Source of the DNA: Francisella salimarina
Lineage (GTDB): Bacteria; Pseudomonadota; Gammaproteobacteria; Francisellales; Francisellaceae
DNA length: 64,000 nt
Reading direction: 5' to 3'
NCBI RefSeq assembly: GCF_007923265.1
Contig: NZ_VOJA01000003.1
Location: 1 to 64,000, forward strand
The notes beneath the pieces are model-generated. The model made no database searches and was not told the DNA's origin. It worked only from the letters and a program-made list of their open reading frames with translations. Within the stretch, counting starts at the first letter, position 1. Each line of letters starts with the position of its first letter. This document shows positions 45,114 through 53,952 of the stretch, piece by piece. A program made the translations under genes and the position numbers.

Positions 45114-45884
45114 ATGCCTACAAATCTTAATCTAGTCAAAACTATATTTATTATAAATATAGTTTTTATAACTTTATCTTTTTATTTTCAGAGTGAATTA
45201 TCTAGTAATCTTGCAATATTATGTGCAGCTATATCGTTTATAACAAGTGTGATTTTTGATAAGAGGATTTTCAATTCAAATCTATTTTTATTTTTATCAA
45301 CCTTACCAATTTATTTGATAATACCTCTTTATCAAAATCCAATGCTTGCAACATTATTAGTTACATTATTAATATCTGCGCTAGTATACAAAAAGCAGAT
45401 TTTTGGGCTATTTAATTTTGGAGAAATAAAAGATATTAAAATCTGGTTGGCAGTAGCGCTTGTATCTGTAGTAGCTTCAATCAGCTTGATAGTTTGGGGG
45501 ATATTAACAAGTGAGCTAACTGGAGTTGGAGAGGCAACTTCTCAAGAGCTTGCGAAGCTTAGTACTATTGTAATTTTAATGCTAATACCTGTTGGAGCAT
45601 TATTAAATGCAACTGTTGAAGAGGTTATTTTTAGAGGAATTCTCCAAACTGAATTGACTAAAGTTTTTAATATTTCAGTAGCAATATTTTTACAAGCATT
45701 TTTATTTGCCGGATTTCATTATGCGGGAGGGTTCCCTAATGGGTTAATAGGTTTTGCGATGACTTTTGTCTATGCTTGTGCTTTGGGTTTGATGAGATGC
45801 AAAGTCAAAGGATTATTTGCTCCTATCATTACTCATACATTTGCAGATATGACAATTTTAATATTTTTGTGGGTGTATTTTTAG
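45114..45884 (+). CDS. CPBP-family intramembrane metalloprotease (Abi/CAAX prenyl protease type)
   Basis: The 256-residue protein has about eight membrane helices and the three conserved CPBP motifs in the C-terminal half. These are VEEVIFRGIL (EExxxR, about 166-175), FAGFHYAGG (FxxxH) and THTFAD (HxxxB-type, near the end). This places the putative glutamate/histidine active site in the membrane. Family members process prenylated proteins in eukaryotes, and in bacteria they serve in bacteriocin immunity or other unknown roles. It is a single gene between gcvPB and the GDSL hydrolase. Confidence 0.9.
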   Translation: MPTNLNLVKTIFIINIVFITLSFYFQSELSSNLAILCAAISFITSVIFDKRIFNSNLFLFLSTLPIYLIIPLYQNPMLATLLVTLLISALVYKKQIFGLFNFGEIKDIKIWLAVALVSVVASISLIVWGILTSELTGVGEATSQELAKLSTIVILMLIPVGALLNATVEEVIFRGILQTELTKVFNISVAIFLQAFLFAGFHYAGGFPNGLIGFAMTFVYACALGLMRCKVKGLFAPIITHTFADMTILIFLWVYF

Positions 45885-45949
45885 AGCTAAAGTTTTTATG
45901 CTCATTAGTGTATAATTTTCGTTATATGCTAATCCTTTCCAACTATTAG

Positions 45950-47428
45950 ATGCGTAACATTTTCTTAAAAATATCTAGTATTCTTTTATTGGCCTCTTTA
46001 TCTATAAATTATACTTTTGGATATGCTCATACCAAACTAATGCTCGAGAATAACTGTAGTACAGATGCTGTATTTACCATCAAAGATAAAAATAACAAAT
46101 CAACTTTTACAAAGACACTAAAACCACATCAATACCATATAACGAAAGAGCTAGCAAATGACAACTTCATGGATTCAACAACATCGTATTATGATATTGG
46201 CTTCAAATCTAAAGATTCATCAGGTTCTGTAGAATACGAGTTATCAAATGGATTTTTTTATTTTGGTAAAAAGGGTGCAAATAGAGCTTTATTTAAAGAT
46301 TCAAAAGGCAATATAGAAATAAATCATCAGTTTCGCAATGATGATTATGAGTACTATTGGACTAATTATTCAGTGAATCTTAAAACATTGATAAACGGTA
46401 GTTTAATAACGCCAACTTTTACAGTTTCTGCATGTCATCAAGAGCTAGATATATTTGATAGTTTATTATTTGGTGTCAAAAGAATAATGATATTTGGTGA
46501 TAGCTTAAGTGATAAAGGCAACTTATATAAGTACTCATTACAGCTTTTACCAAAATCAACACCATACTATAGAGGAATGTTTTCTAATGGAGAGGTATGG
46601 TCAGAACAGTTTGCAAATAGGCTTTATTTAAATAATATCCCTGTGAGTAATTATGCGGTAGGCGGTAGTTCGGTTATAGTGTTTCCTGAGTGGGCTGAGA
46701 ATAGTACCCCATACGTTTTAGATAATCAGGTCAACTTGTACCTAGATTTAGAGGCTAATGATGATATAAAAGACAATTTAGCAATATTCTTTGTCGGAGG
46801 TAATGACTACCTAACTACTAATCCAGAGATGACTGATATTGATGGAGCAGTCAAACAAGTGACCGATGGTATTATCAATGCTATTGAAAAAGTATCAGCA
46901 AAACAGACAGTTATTGTTGGACTACCTGATCTAAGTATCACAGGAGAATCTAAATCACTTAGCAATGAAAAAATTCTCAAAAAAATATACAAACAGCATA
47001 ATAAAATTTTAAGAGAATATGCAGATAAGCATAAAATGAAGTTTATAGATATTGCTACAGTATTTGATGAAATGGTAAATAATACTAAGAGCTTTAATAA
47101 AAAATATAATGCAACTATAAGCTTGGATCATATCAAAGATTCTTGTTGGTTAGGAGGGTATTTTTTATCTGAGAAATCTAATATTGATAATGCATATAAT
47201 AGCCTAGAGGCTAACGCCAAAACAGACTCTAAAGTCAAAATGAATGATCTATTAGATCAGCCATCAATGCAAAGTGTTATAGATGCAGGATATGTTGGTA
47301 GTATGTGTGATAATCCCCAAGATTATGCGTTTTGGGATCATGTTCATCCAACCTATCAAGTGCATAGGGCATTATATAACTATATATTGTCAGAATTAGG
47401 AGTTAGGCCTGTCACAAGAGATAAGTGA
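45950..47428 (+). CDS. Secreted GDSL/SGNH-family lipase or phospholipase
   Basis: The 492-residue protein has a signal peptide (about 1-27) and an N-terminal beta-rich domain (about 28-165). A GDSL hydrolase domain follows. The nucleophile serine is S185 in FGDSLSDKGN, the oxyanion block is VGGNDY, and the Asp/His pair is in FWDHVHPTYQVHR near the C-terminus. This plan resembles thermolabile haemolysin/phospholipase A-type enzymes (lecithinases) of Vibrio. Activity on host or bacterial phospholipids is plausible but unproven. Cysteines occur in both domains, so export to an oxidising compartment fits. Confidence 0.9.
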   Translation: MRNIFLKISSILLLASLSINYTFGYAHTKLMLENNCSTDAVFTIKDKNNKSTFTKTLKPHQYHITKELANDNFMDSTTSYYDIGFKSKDSSGSVEYELSNGFFYFGKKGANRALFKDSKGNIEINHQFRNDDYEYYWTNYSVNLKTLINGSLITPTFTVSACHQELDIFDSLLFGVKRIMIFGDSLSDKGNLYKYSLQLLPKSTPYYRGMFSNGEVWSEQFANRLYLNNIPVSNYAVGGSSVIVFPEWAENSTPYVLDNQVNLYLDLEANDDIKDNLAIFFVGGNDYLTTNPEMTDIDGAVKQVTDGIINAIEKVSAKQTVIVGLPDLSITGESKSLSNEKILKKIYKQHNKILREYADKHKMKFIDIATVFDEMVNNTKSFNKKYNATISLDHIKDSCWLGGYFLSEKSNIDNAYNSLEANAKTDSKVKMNDLLDQPSMQSVIDAGYVGSMCDNPQDYAFWDHVHPTYQVHRALYNYILSELGVRPVTRDK

Positions 47429-47485
47429 TAGTGATTTTTCAAAATTTTGTTAAATAATCATTTGACAAAGATAATTCTAAGTAAT

Positions 47486-47664
47486 ATGCTGAAAGGTATG
47501 GATTTAATTCCAGATGAATTATAAGCATAGTCTTATAAACGTGTTGATTTGATAACTCAGCTTGCGGACACGAAAAATAATCTGCTAAAAGGTGTTTTGG
47601 ATTATTCCATCTTTCCCTCTCAGATTTCTCCCAAGCTAAAGAGTTTTATAAGTAGGAGAAAACT
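47486..47664 (+). other. metY leader with hairpin and open frame, possible decayed gene
   Basis: The 236-base gap before metY contains one reading frame that is mostly open. ATG at 47486 runs MLKGMDLIPDEL, then TAA and TAG, then 45 further codons (SYKRVDLITQLADT, then KNNLLKGVLDYSIFPSQ) up to the metY start, ending in an ATGA overlap. The two stops fall within a hairpin: TTATAAG (47519-47525) pairs with CTTATAA (47532-47538). It may be a decayed gene or a structured leader. I saw no SAM riboswitch consensus. Confidence 0.3.
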
Positions 47665-48975
47665 ATGAGTAAATATTCTTTAGAAACATTAGCTGTACAT
47701 CGCTCTATACCAGAAAAGAGCGGGTCGGTACAAACACCTATACATCAAACTTCTAGTTTTGTATTTGAAAGTACAGAGCATGCTGCAAATCTTTTTGCAT
47801 TAAAAGAGTTCGGTAGTATATATTCACGATTAACTAACCCAACAGTAGATGAGTATGCTTCTAGGTTAGCTAATCTTCATGGAGCTGCTGGAGGATTTGC
47901 CTGCTCATCAGGACATGCAGCACAACTTTTGATTTTCTTAAATCTACTTCAAAGTGGAGATCATATAGTTGCTTCTAAATATTTGTATGGTGGTTCAGTA
48001 ACACAATTGACACATACATTTCCAAGGCAGTTTGGGTGGCAGTCAACTCTAGTTGATATAAATAAATTAGATGAGGTCAAAAATGCTATCCAAGAGAACA
48101 CCAAAGCACTATTTATAGAGTCTCAATCTAATCCTTCTGGAGTTATTGCCGATATCAAAGCACTTGCAAAAATTGCTCATGAAGCCGGTATTCCTTTGAT
48201 AGTTGATAATACTGTTGCAACACCTTATTTATTAAATCCATTAGAACATGGTGCAGATATTGTCTCTTATTCTTTGACAAAATATTTAAGTGGCAATGGC
48301 TCTATAGTAGGTGGTGCAGTTGTTGATGGAGGAACTTTTGATTGGTCAGCTAATGATAAATTTCCTTTATTAGTAAAACCTGATAGATCCTATAATAATA
48401 TTTCATTTCATGAAACTTTTGGCAAGTTGGCTTTTACCGTTAGGGGGCTTGCAGTTGGTTTGCGAGATATAGGTGCTACTCTTAGTCCACATACTGCTTT
48501 TTTGGCTATACAAGGTCTAGAAACATTAGGAGCAAGATTGGACAAGCATATCAAAAATGCTGAAAAAGTAGCAAAATTTTTAAATGCTCATCCAAAGATT
48601 AAAAAAGTTAATTATGCTGGTCTTGTTAATTCTCCATATAATCTTTTGGCTAATAAATATTTTCTAAGAGGTGTCGCTGGATTGCTAACCATAGAGTTAA
48701 ATGAAGGATTTGATGCTGGTAAGAATTTGGTCGAGCAAACAAAGCTATTCACACACTGTGCTAATATTGGTGATGCTAGAAGCTTGATTATACATCCAGC
48801 TTCAACCACACATTCACAGTTAACAGAACAAGAGCGCATACAATCAGGAGTATCTGATGGTTTGGTAAGATTATCAATAGGGCTAGAAGATGCTAATGAT
48901 CTAATAGAGGACTTAAAGCAGGCTTTGGATTATTCGGAGGTGCAGTATGACGATCAATGCAAAAAAGCCATTTGA
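47665..48975 (+). CDS. metY: O-acetylhomoserine aminocarboxypropyltransferase (sulfhydrylase)
   Basis: The 436-residue PLP enzyme joins O-acetylhomoserine and sulfide to homocysteine, the direct sulfhydrylation route to methionine. The start (LETLAVHRSIPEKSGSVQTPIHQTSSFVF) matches the MetY family, and the PLP lysine lies in SYSLTKYLSGNGS. The HSQLTEQERIQSGV block is family-typical. GTAGGAG precedes the ATG. Its last 29 bases overlap metA, so acyl donor formation and use are made from one transcript. Confidence 0.95.
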   Translation: MSKYSLETLAVHRSIPEKSGSVQTPIHQTSSFVFESTEHAANLFALKEFGSIYSRLTNPTVDEYASRLANLHGAAGGFACSSGHAAQLLIFLNLLQSGDHIVASKYLYGGSVTQLTHTFPRQFGWQSTLVDINKLDEVKNAIQENTKALFIESQSNPSGVIADIKALAKIAHEAGIPLIVDNTVATPYLLNPLEHGADIVSYSLTKYLSGNGSIVGGAVVDGGTFDWSANDKFPLLVKPDRSYNNISFHETFGKLAFTVRGLAVGLRDIGATLSPHTAFLAIQGLETLGARLDKHIKNAEKVAKFLNAHPKIKKVNYAGLVNSPYNLLANKYFLRGVAGLLTIELNEGFDAGKNLVEQTKLFTHCANIGDARSLIIHPASTTHSQLTEQERIQSGVSDGLVRLSIGLEDANDLIEDLKQALDYSEVQYDDQCKKAI

Positions 48976-49819
48976 GTTTTTTAGAGACTTACAGCTTAAT
49001 TATCAAACTGAAATTAGTATCAAGAATAGCTCTAGTATCAAAAGATTAAAAGTTGCTATTGTAAACTTGATGCCAACTGTCAAAGAAACTGAAAAACACT
49101 GGGCAGATGTACTTTCTCATAATAGTTCTACAATTGTTGAGTTAGTGTTTTTTCATTCATTAGTACGTCCTAGTACTAGAGTTAGCGAGAATTACTTACA
49201 AGAAAATTATGCTAATTGGCAGGATTATGATTTTGCGGATTTAGATGGAATTATTATCACAGGGGCTCCAGTTGAGTTATTAGAGTTTGAGAGCGTTGAT
49301 TTTTATCCAGAAGTTTGTGAGATAATTTCAAAAAGTCTTGAGTATAAATTATCTGTGATGTTAGTTTGCTGGGCTGCTCAGGCTGGTCTAAATTATCTAT
49401 ATGGTATAAACAAACAATGTCTAGAAAAGAAGTTATTTGGTGTATATGGGCATAAGCCTATTAAGCACGATCATCCACTATTAAAAGGTATAGATGGTGA
49501 GCTTAAAGCTTGTATATCTCGACAAACAAAAATTACAGATCAGAAAGTATTGGAGCATACAGATGTTATCCTAGCATCTGCAATAGATGGCTTAGATTGT
49601 TTAGCTGATAAAAAGTATGATATTACTTATATGTTTAATCATCTTGAGTATACTCAAGATACCTTAGAAGCAGAGTATTTAAGGGATAAAGCAACTACCG
49701 ATAATATAGCTAAGCCATATAACTACTATGACAGCCAAAATAATATTGATTATTCATGGCAAAATGATAGAAAGACTTTTTATTCTAATTGGTTAGACAT
49801 TATTAAAGATAATAAGTAG
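48947..49819 (+). CDS. metA: Homoserine O-acyltransferase, MetA family
   Basis: The 290-residue protein has the MetA fold. The catalytic cysteine is C141 in VMLVCWAAQAGLNYLYGI, and the His/Glu pair lies in NHLEYTQDTLEAEYLRD. NLMPTVKETE matches the N-terminal signature NLMP. It acylates homoserine from an acyl-CoA. E. coli MetA uses succinyl-CoA, but pairing with MetY here argues for acetyl-CoA. The ATG lies inside metY with a strong GGAGGTG site, so translation is coupled. Confidence 0.93.
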   Translation: MTINAKKPFEFFRDLQLNYQTEISIKNSSSIKRLKVAIVNLMPTVKETEKHWADVLSHNSSTIVELVFFHSLVRPSTRVSENYLQENYANWQDYDFADLDGIIITGAPVELLEFESVDFYPEVCEIISKSLEYKLSVMLVCWAAQAGLNYLYGINKQCLEKKLFGVYGHKPIKHDHPLLKGIDGELKACISRQTKITDQKVLEHTDVILASAIDGLDCLADKKYDITYMFNHLEYTQDTLEAEYLRDKATTDNIAKPYNYYDSQNNIDYSWQNDRKTFYSNWLDIIKDNK

Positions 49820-49824
49820 CAGAA

Positions 49825-50667
49825 TTATAAATCCCAAGCTTTTATTATATCTTCTTCGGTGATTTTCTTTTGATTGAGATTTTCAAAGTAGATCATATAT
49901 TGTTTAATTAGCTGGTTAATATACATATCCTCACCAGAGATATAGAAAATATCGTTTTTGTTACAATACTCGAGTAGATAATTTTTTTTATTATCCTTTT
50001 CAGGCATAGCGTGACAAAATACAATTTTTGCATTCTTAACTAAATCTATAAATTGGGTATTTTGCTCTAGCTCTGGTGATGATGATATTGGTGTAGCATC
50101 TACTACTAGGTCATACGGACCTTCAAAATGAGGGATGTTTTCTATACCTAGTTCTTTTCTTTTTTGAGCTACTTTCTCAGCATTTCTACCGACGATAGTT
50201 ACTTTGATAGCTAAGTCTTGTAATACTTTAAAAGCAACTCCAGATACGCCACCATTACCGTATATTGCTGCGGTTTTTATAGTTTTGTTTGATGCTTTTA
50301 CACCTTTTTTAAGAGCTGTTTGTAAGCCATGACAGTCTGTATTATAACCATAAAGCTTGCCATTTTTATTGATGATTGTATTGACTGCTAAAGTCTCTTT
50401 AGCTAGTGGTTCGATGTAATCTAAAAACGGTATTACTTTTGATTTTAGGCCATTGTGAGCCGTTACTGTACCACCATTGACAAAGGGTGCTCTAATAGCA
50501 TCAGTATAAGTCTTGGCAGTTATATCACCAGAAAATGTAAAATAACAAAGATTTAAGTCTAGCTTCTGTATAGCAGCATTATGTCTTGATATAGATGAGT
50601 TACTCCCAGAAGTAGAAAATAAAAACTTAGTCTCAGTATTAAGAGGAGCTTTAAAATTATCAGTCAT
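49825..50667 (-). CDS. Shikimate dehydrogenase-family protein, divergent
   Basis: The 280-residue protein has the AroE/YdiB plan. In the substrate domain (about 1-105) the usual SxSP binding motif reads NSSIS. NTDCHG (about 109-114) supplies the conserved NTD aspartate, and the Rossmann domain carries AIYGNGGVSG. The catalytic lysine of N-V-T-x-P-x-K is not in its normal place: this segment reads TVTAHNGLKSK. It may be a paralogue with another substrate, not the housekeeping enzyme. It is the last gene of the leftward glgB–pulB unit, 9 bases after pulB. Confidence 0.8.
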   Translation of the reverse strand: MTDNFKAPLNTETKFLFSTSGSNSSISRHNAAIQKLDLNLCYFTFSGDITAKTYTDAIRAPFVNGGTVTAHNGLKSKVIPFLDYIEPLAKETLAVNTIINKNGKLYGYNTDCHGLQTALKKGVKASNKTIKTAAIYGNGGVSGVAFKVLQDLAIKVTIVGRNAEKVAQKRKELGIENIPHFEGPYDLVVDATPISSSPELEQNTQFIDLVKNAKIVFCHAMPEKDNKKNYLLEYCNKNDIFYISGEDMYINQLIKQYMIYFENLNQKKITEEDIIKAWDL

Positions 50668-50676
50668 CTTGTTTCC

Positions 50677-53600
50677 TTAGCTATGAATAATTAACATTGA
50701 GTATGCTCTAAGAGGAGGGAGCTTGCCTTTAGTTGTTTTTTCTATAGTCTCCGTACCAGCTCTTTCATGATTTGCAATCACATGCCACACATTAGTTTCG
50801 GTAGTTGGAACAATATCGTTGATATCGTAATTTTCTATAGCTGTCGCATTATACACTACAACTATATTTTTCCACATATCGCCGTTAGCATTATCCTTGA
50901 GATGAGATACGATAACTCCAGAATGAAGATCATGGTATGCTGCTGAAACAATTAGGTGTTTACTGATATCCTCAGGGCTAGTCATTCTAAAAGCAGGGTG
51001 TTCTTTTCTTATCTTTATAAGTCCTTTTACATAATCAAAAAAAGGCTTGTATTGTAATTTATCTTGCCAGTGAAAAGCATTAATATCATCACCACTCTTA
51101 TAACTGTTATGATCACCTTGCTTTGTTCTCAAAAACTCACAACCACCATGCAAGAATGGCACCCCTTGAGATGTTAATAAAATACCAAGGGCTAAACCGT
51201 TTTGGCGAACTCTACGACTTTCAAAGATATTTTCGGGAATATTTTTTCGATAATCTCCAGCTTGAATGTTCCTTTGCAGGCTTTTTTCAATTTGATCCCA
51301 AAGTGTATAGTTATCGTGAGCATCTACATAGTTGATAGTCTCTTTAGGGTTAGCAGTTAGATCATGTATAGAGCCTCTAAGACCTTCCATAACCTTGCCG
51401 ATATTGGCTGGATTATGAGCATCTCCATTGATGTAACCATTACCTGGACTATTATTGCCTCTAATCGTATCCCTAAATGTATCATTAAATACACAGAAGT
51501 CTTGGTTTCTCTGCGTGCCCCTATATGTACCATTTCTTAGAGGTGAGTCACCAGCTTTCCATGGTTCTCCATAGACTATAATACCTGGATCTATTTGTTT
51601 TACTTCTTCAGTAATTTCTTTGATAGTATCAAGATCAATTAGTTCCATTAAGTCAAATCTTAGACCATTGACTTTATAGTTTTTGACCCAGTGCAGAACG
51701 GAGTCTTTGATAAACTTGCGCACCATTGGTTTTTCGGTATCAAGTTCATTACCACACCCAGAACCATTGGTAAAGTGGCCTTGGCTATCAGTCCTGAAAT
51801 AATATTTTGGCACAATATTGTCAAAGTTCGATGTATCAGTCATATGGTTATATACCATATCCATAACGACACCAATACCTTTGTTATGGAATCCGGCAAT
51901 CATTTCTCTAGCACCTTTGATTCTTTGAGTTGGATCAAAAGGATTAATAGAGTAGCTTCCATCTGGTGCATTGTAGTTTTGTGGATCATATCCCCAGTTT
52001 CTATTATCTTTGATATTGGCATTTGACTCATCAACCGATGAAAAATCAAATATCGGTAATAGATGTACATGAGTGACACCAAGTTCATGAAGACTGTCTA
52101 TACCTGTTGAAACAGATAGTTCACCATTTGGAGTAGTTATTTCAGATCCTTCATATACTGTACCTAAAAATTTGCCTTTGATGTTTTCTGGTATTCCACT
52201 ATTGGAGCCGATAGAGAAATCTCTAACATGTAATTCATAGATAACAGCATCCTGAGGGTTTTGAGGTGTATGGAAGTAGCTGTTTTTCCAGCTTTCAGGA
52301 GATAGCTCATCTGAGTTAAGGTCTAGTATGAATCCTTTTCTACCATTGGCACCAAGTCCAACTGCATAAGGATCTATAGCATAAGTTATTTTTGTATACT
52401 TATTACCACGATAGTCTATATCATCAAAGTAAAGTCGATATATATAGAATTTGTTTTCACAGAGATCTCTAGGTATACAGGCACTATGTGTACCATATTC
52501 TAATTCTGGAATTAAATTAAATGCATCATCAGGCATCTCGTGTTTGTCATTATCATCTTCATGATATATCAAAAGCTCAACGTGTTTTGCTGTCGGAGCC
52601 CATATCCTAAATGATACTGTGTCATTAGAGAAGACAACACCCATATCATCATTTGGATAGTAGTATTTATCCAAAAAGTTACCGAATAATACTTTCGTTG
52701 GCATAAAGGTATTATTTGCACGTATTTCTATTAAATCGCTTGGCTTAAGCTCAGAAGGCAAATTGGTAAATATAACTTTTTTAGACTTATACTTAACGAT
52801 ATTTACAGCGTTTGTAACTTTTTTCGAATTTATCCATAGTTCAAATATAGTACCTATCAGAGGAGTATCTGATAAATAAGCCTCTATTTTATTTGGCTCA
52901 TCAAGTACAGCATAATTTATTCTGGCATTAGTTCTGTTGACAACATCACTTAGAGAAGTATAAATATCATGATCTCCATAAACTATATAATAGTTATCAT
53001 GATCTTCATCTATTTTGAATGAGCTTGTTTGTTCAGCCCAATCGTTCTGCCAGTACGTGCTCCATGTTCTTTTGCGTGCTATTATGTTTTTATTTACACA
53101 ATCAGCATATAGTCCAAAGTCGCTCTTTTTAGAAAGTGATTTTGGGCGTGTTTTTCCTTTTTCATCATACGTCCATAAATCCCAGCTAAAGTCCTGCCCT
53201 AGATATTGTTCATCTTTTTTTATAAAGTGAATAAGTTGACCTTTACGAGGTTCCCTAGCTACTCTAAAAATTCTTTCTGCTTTATGGTTAGGATTGTTTT
53301 TGCTACTACAATATACTTTGACTTCACTTATATCTGTTACAGAAGGGTCAACACTTAATTTATTATCTTTGACTTCAATAAGCTTTGATTTTGGCTCTAC
53401 TCGCCATGTAACATCAACAATACTTCTTTTTTTTGTTAAAGACTCTGTTATCGCTATCAGGTCAACTTTATAACCTGGTACTATATAGTCTTCAGATGCT
53501 TTTATTGAAAGAATCTGAGGATTTACAAGCCAGTTGAAAGTCAGTGGTTCAAAAACTCTATTGCTTGCAGAAAGTCTTCTTTCATTGCCCTCTAGATCTA

Positions 53601-53889
53601 TTAAAATAAAAGTATATTGATTTGAGCCATTGATAAGCCCAGAGATCTTAAGAATATTTTTTGTCAGCCATAAGCTACCATCATCAGGGTCAGCTTCCCA
53701 TATTAGCCTATATCTATCTTCTTTTTTCCATTGATTAAATTGCCCTGTAACATAACCGTATGAGAAGCCATGCGCATTTATTCTAAATCTAATACTGTTT
53801 GTATCTGGGTCTTGGTCTAGAGAGTATTCAGCATCGAACTTTTCGAAGATGCTGTCTTTTTCTATCCATATATTATTTAATGACTGCAT
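50677..53889 (-). CDS. pulB: Pullulanase-type glycogen debranching enzyme (intracellular)
   Basis: The 1070-residue GH13 enzyme cleaves alpha-1,6 branches. N-terminal carbohydrate-binding/linker domains (about 1-400) precede the catalytic barrel. This holds the pullulanase marker NWGYDPQNY, then VVMDMVYNH, GLRFDLMEL (nucleophile Asp), YGEPW (acid/base Glu) and NYVDAHDN. There is no signal peptide, so it acts in the cytoplasm, in the position glgX has in E. coli. It is co-oriented with glgB upstream (63-base gap) and the AroE-like gene downstream. Confidence 0.95.
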   Translation of the reverse strand: MQSLNNIWIEKDSIFEKFDAEYSLDQDPDTNSIRFRINAHGFSYGYVTGQFNQWKKEDRYRLIWEADPDDGSLWLTKNILKISGLINGSNQYTFILIDLEGNERRLSASNRVFEPLTFNWLVNPQILSIKASEDYIVPGYKVDLIAITESLTKKRSIVDVTWRVEPKSKLIEVKDNKLSVDPSVTDISEVKVYCSSKNNPNHKAERIFRVAREPRKGQLIHFIKKDEQYLGQDFSWDLWTYDEKGKTRPKSLSKKSDFGLYADCVNKNIIARKRTWSTYWQNDWAEQTSSFKIDEDHDNYYIVYGDHDIYTSLSDVVNRTNARINYAVLDEPNKIEAYLSDTPLIGTIFELWINSKKVTNAVNIVKYKSKKVIFTNLPSELKPSDLIEIRANNTFMPTKVLFGNFLDKYYYPNDDMGVVFSNDTVSFRIWAPTAKHVELLIYHEDDNDKHEMPDDAFNLIPELEYGTHSACIPRDLCENKFYIYRLYFDDIDYRGNKYTKITYAIDPYAVGLGANGRKGFILDLNSDELSPESWKNSYFHTPQNPQDAVIYELHVRDFSIGSNSGIPENIKGKFLGTVYEGSEITTPNGELSVSTGIDSLHELGVTHVHLLPIFDFSSVDESNANIKDNRNWGYDPQNYNAPDGSYSINPFDPTQRIKGAREMIAGFHNKGIGVVMDMVYNHMTDTSNFDNIVPKYYFRTDSQGHFTNGSGCGNELDTEKPMVRKFIKDSVLHWVKNYKVNGLRFDLMELIDLDTIKEITEEVKQIDPGIIVYGEPWKAGDSPLRNGTYRGTQRNQDFCVFNDTFRDTIRGNNSPGNGYINGDAHNPANIGKVMEGLRGSIHDLTANPKETINYVDAHDNYTLWDQIEKSLQRNIQAGDYRKNIPENIFESRRVRQNGLALGILLTSQGVPFLHGGCEFLRTKQGDHNSYKSGDDINAFHWQDKLQYKPFFDYVKGLIKIRKEHPAFRMTSPEDISKHLIVSAAYHDLHSGVIVSHLKDNANGDMWKNIVVVYNATAIENYDINDIVPTTETNVWHVIANHERAGTETIEKTTKGKLPPLRAYSMLIIHS

Positions 53890-53952
53890 ATTTACAACTT
53901 TTGCTTAATAATTTATATATTTTTTAAAAAATTTAGTTAAGCTATTATAGCC

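Noticed and set aside
47429-47664. SAM riboswitch upstream of metY
   Set aside because: Consensus elements of SAM-I, SAM-II and SAH classes were not found. The hairpins present do not match, so only a generic leader note is given.
51691-52026. 111-codon forward open frame opposite pulB
   Set aside because: It is antisense to conserved catalytic blocks of pulB, so its open state follows from codon use of the real gene.
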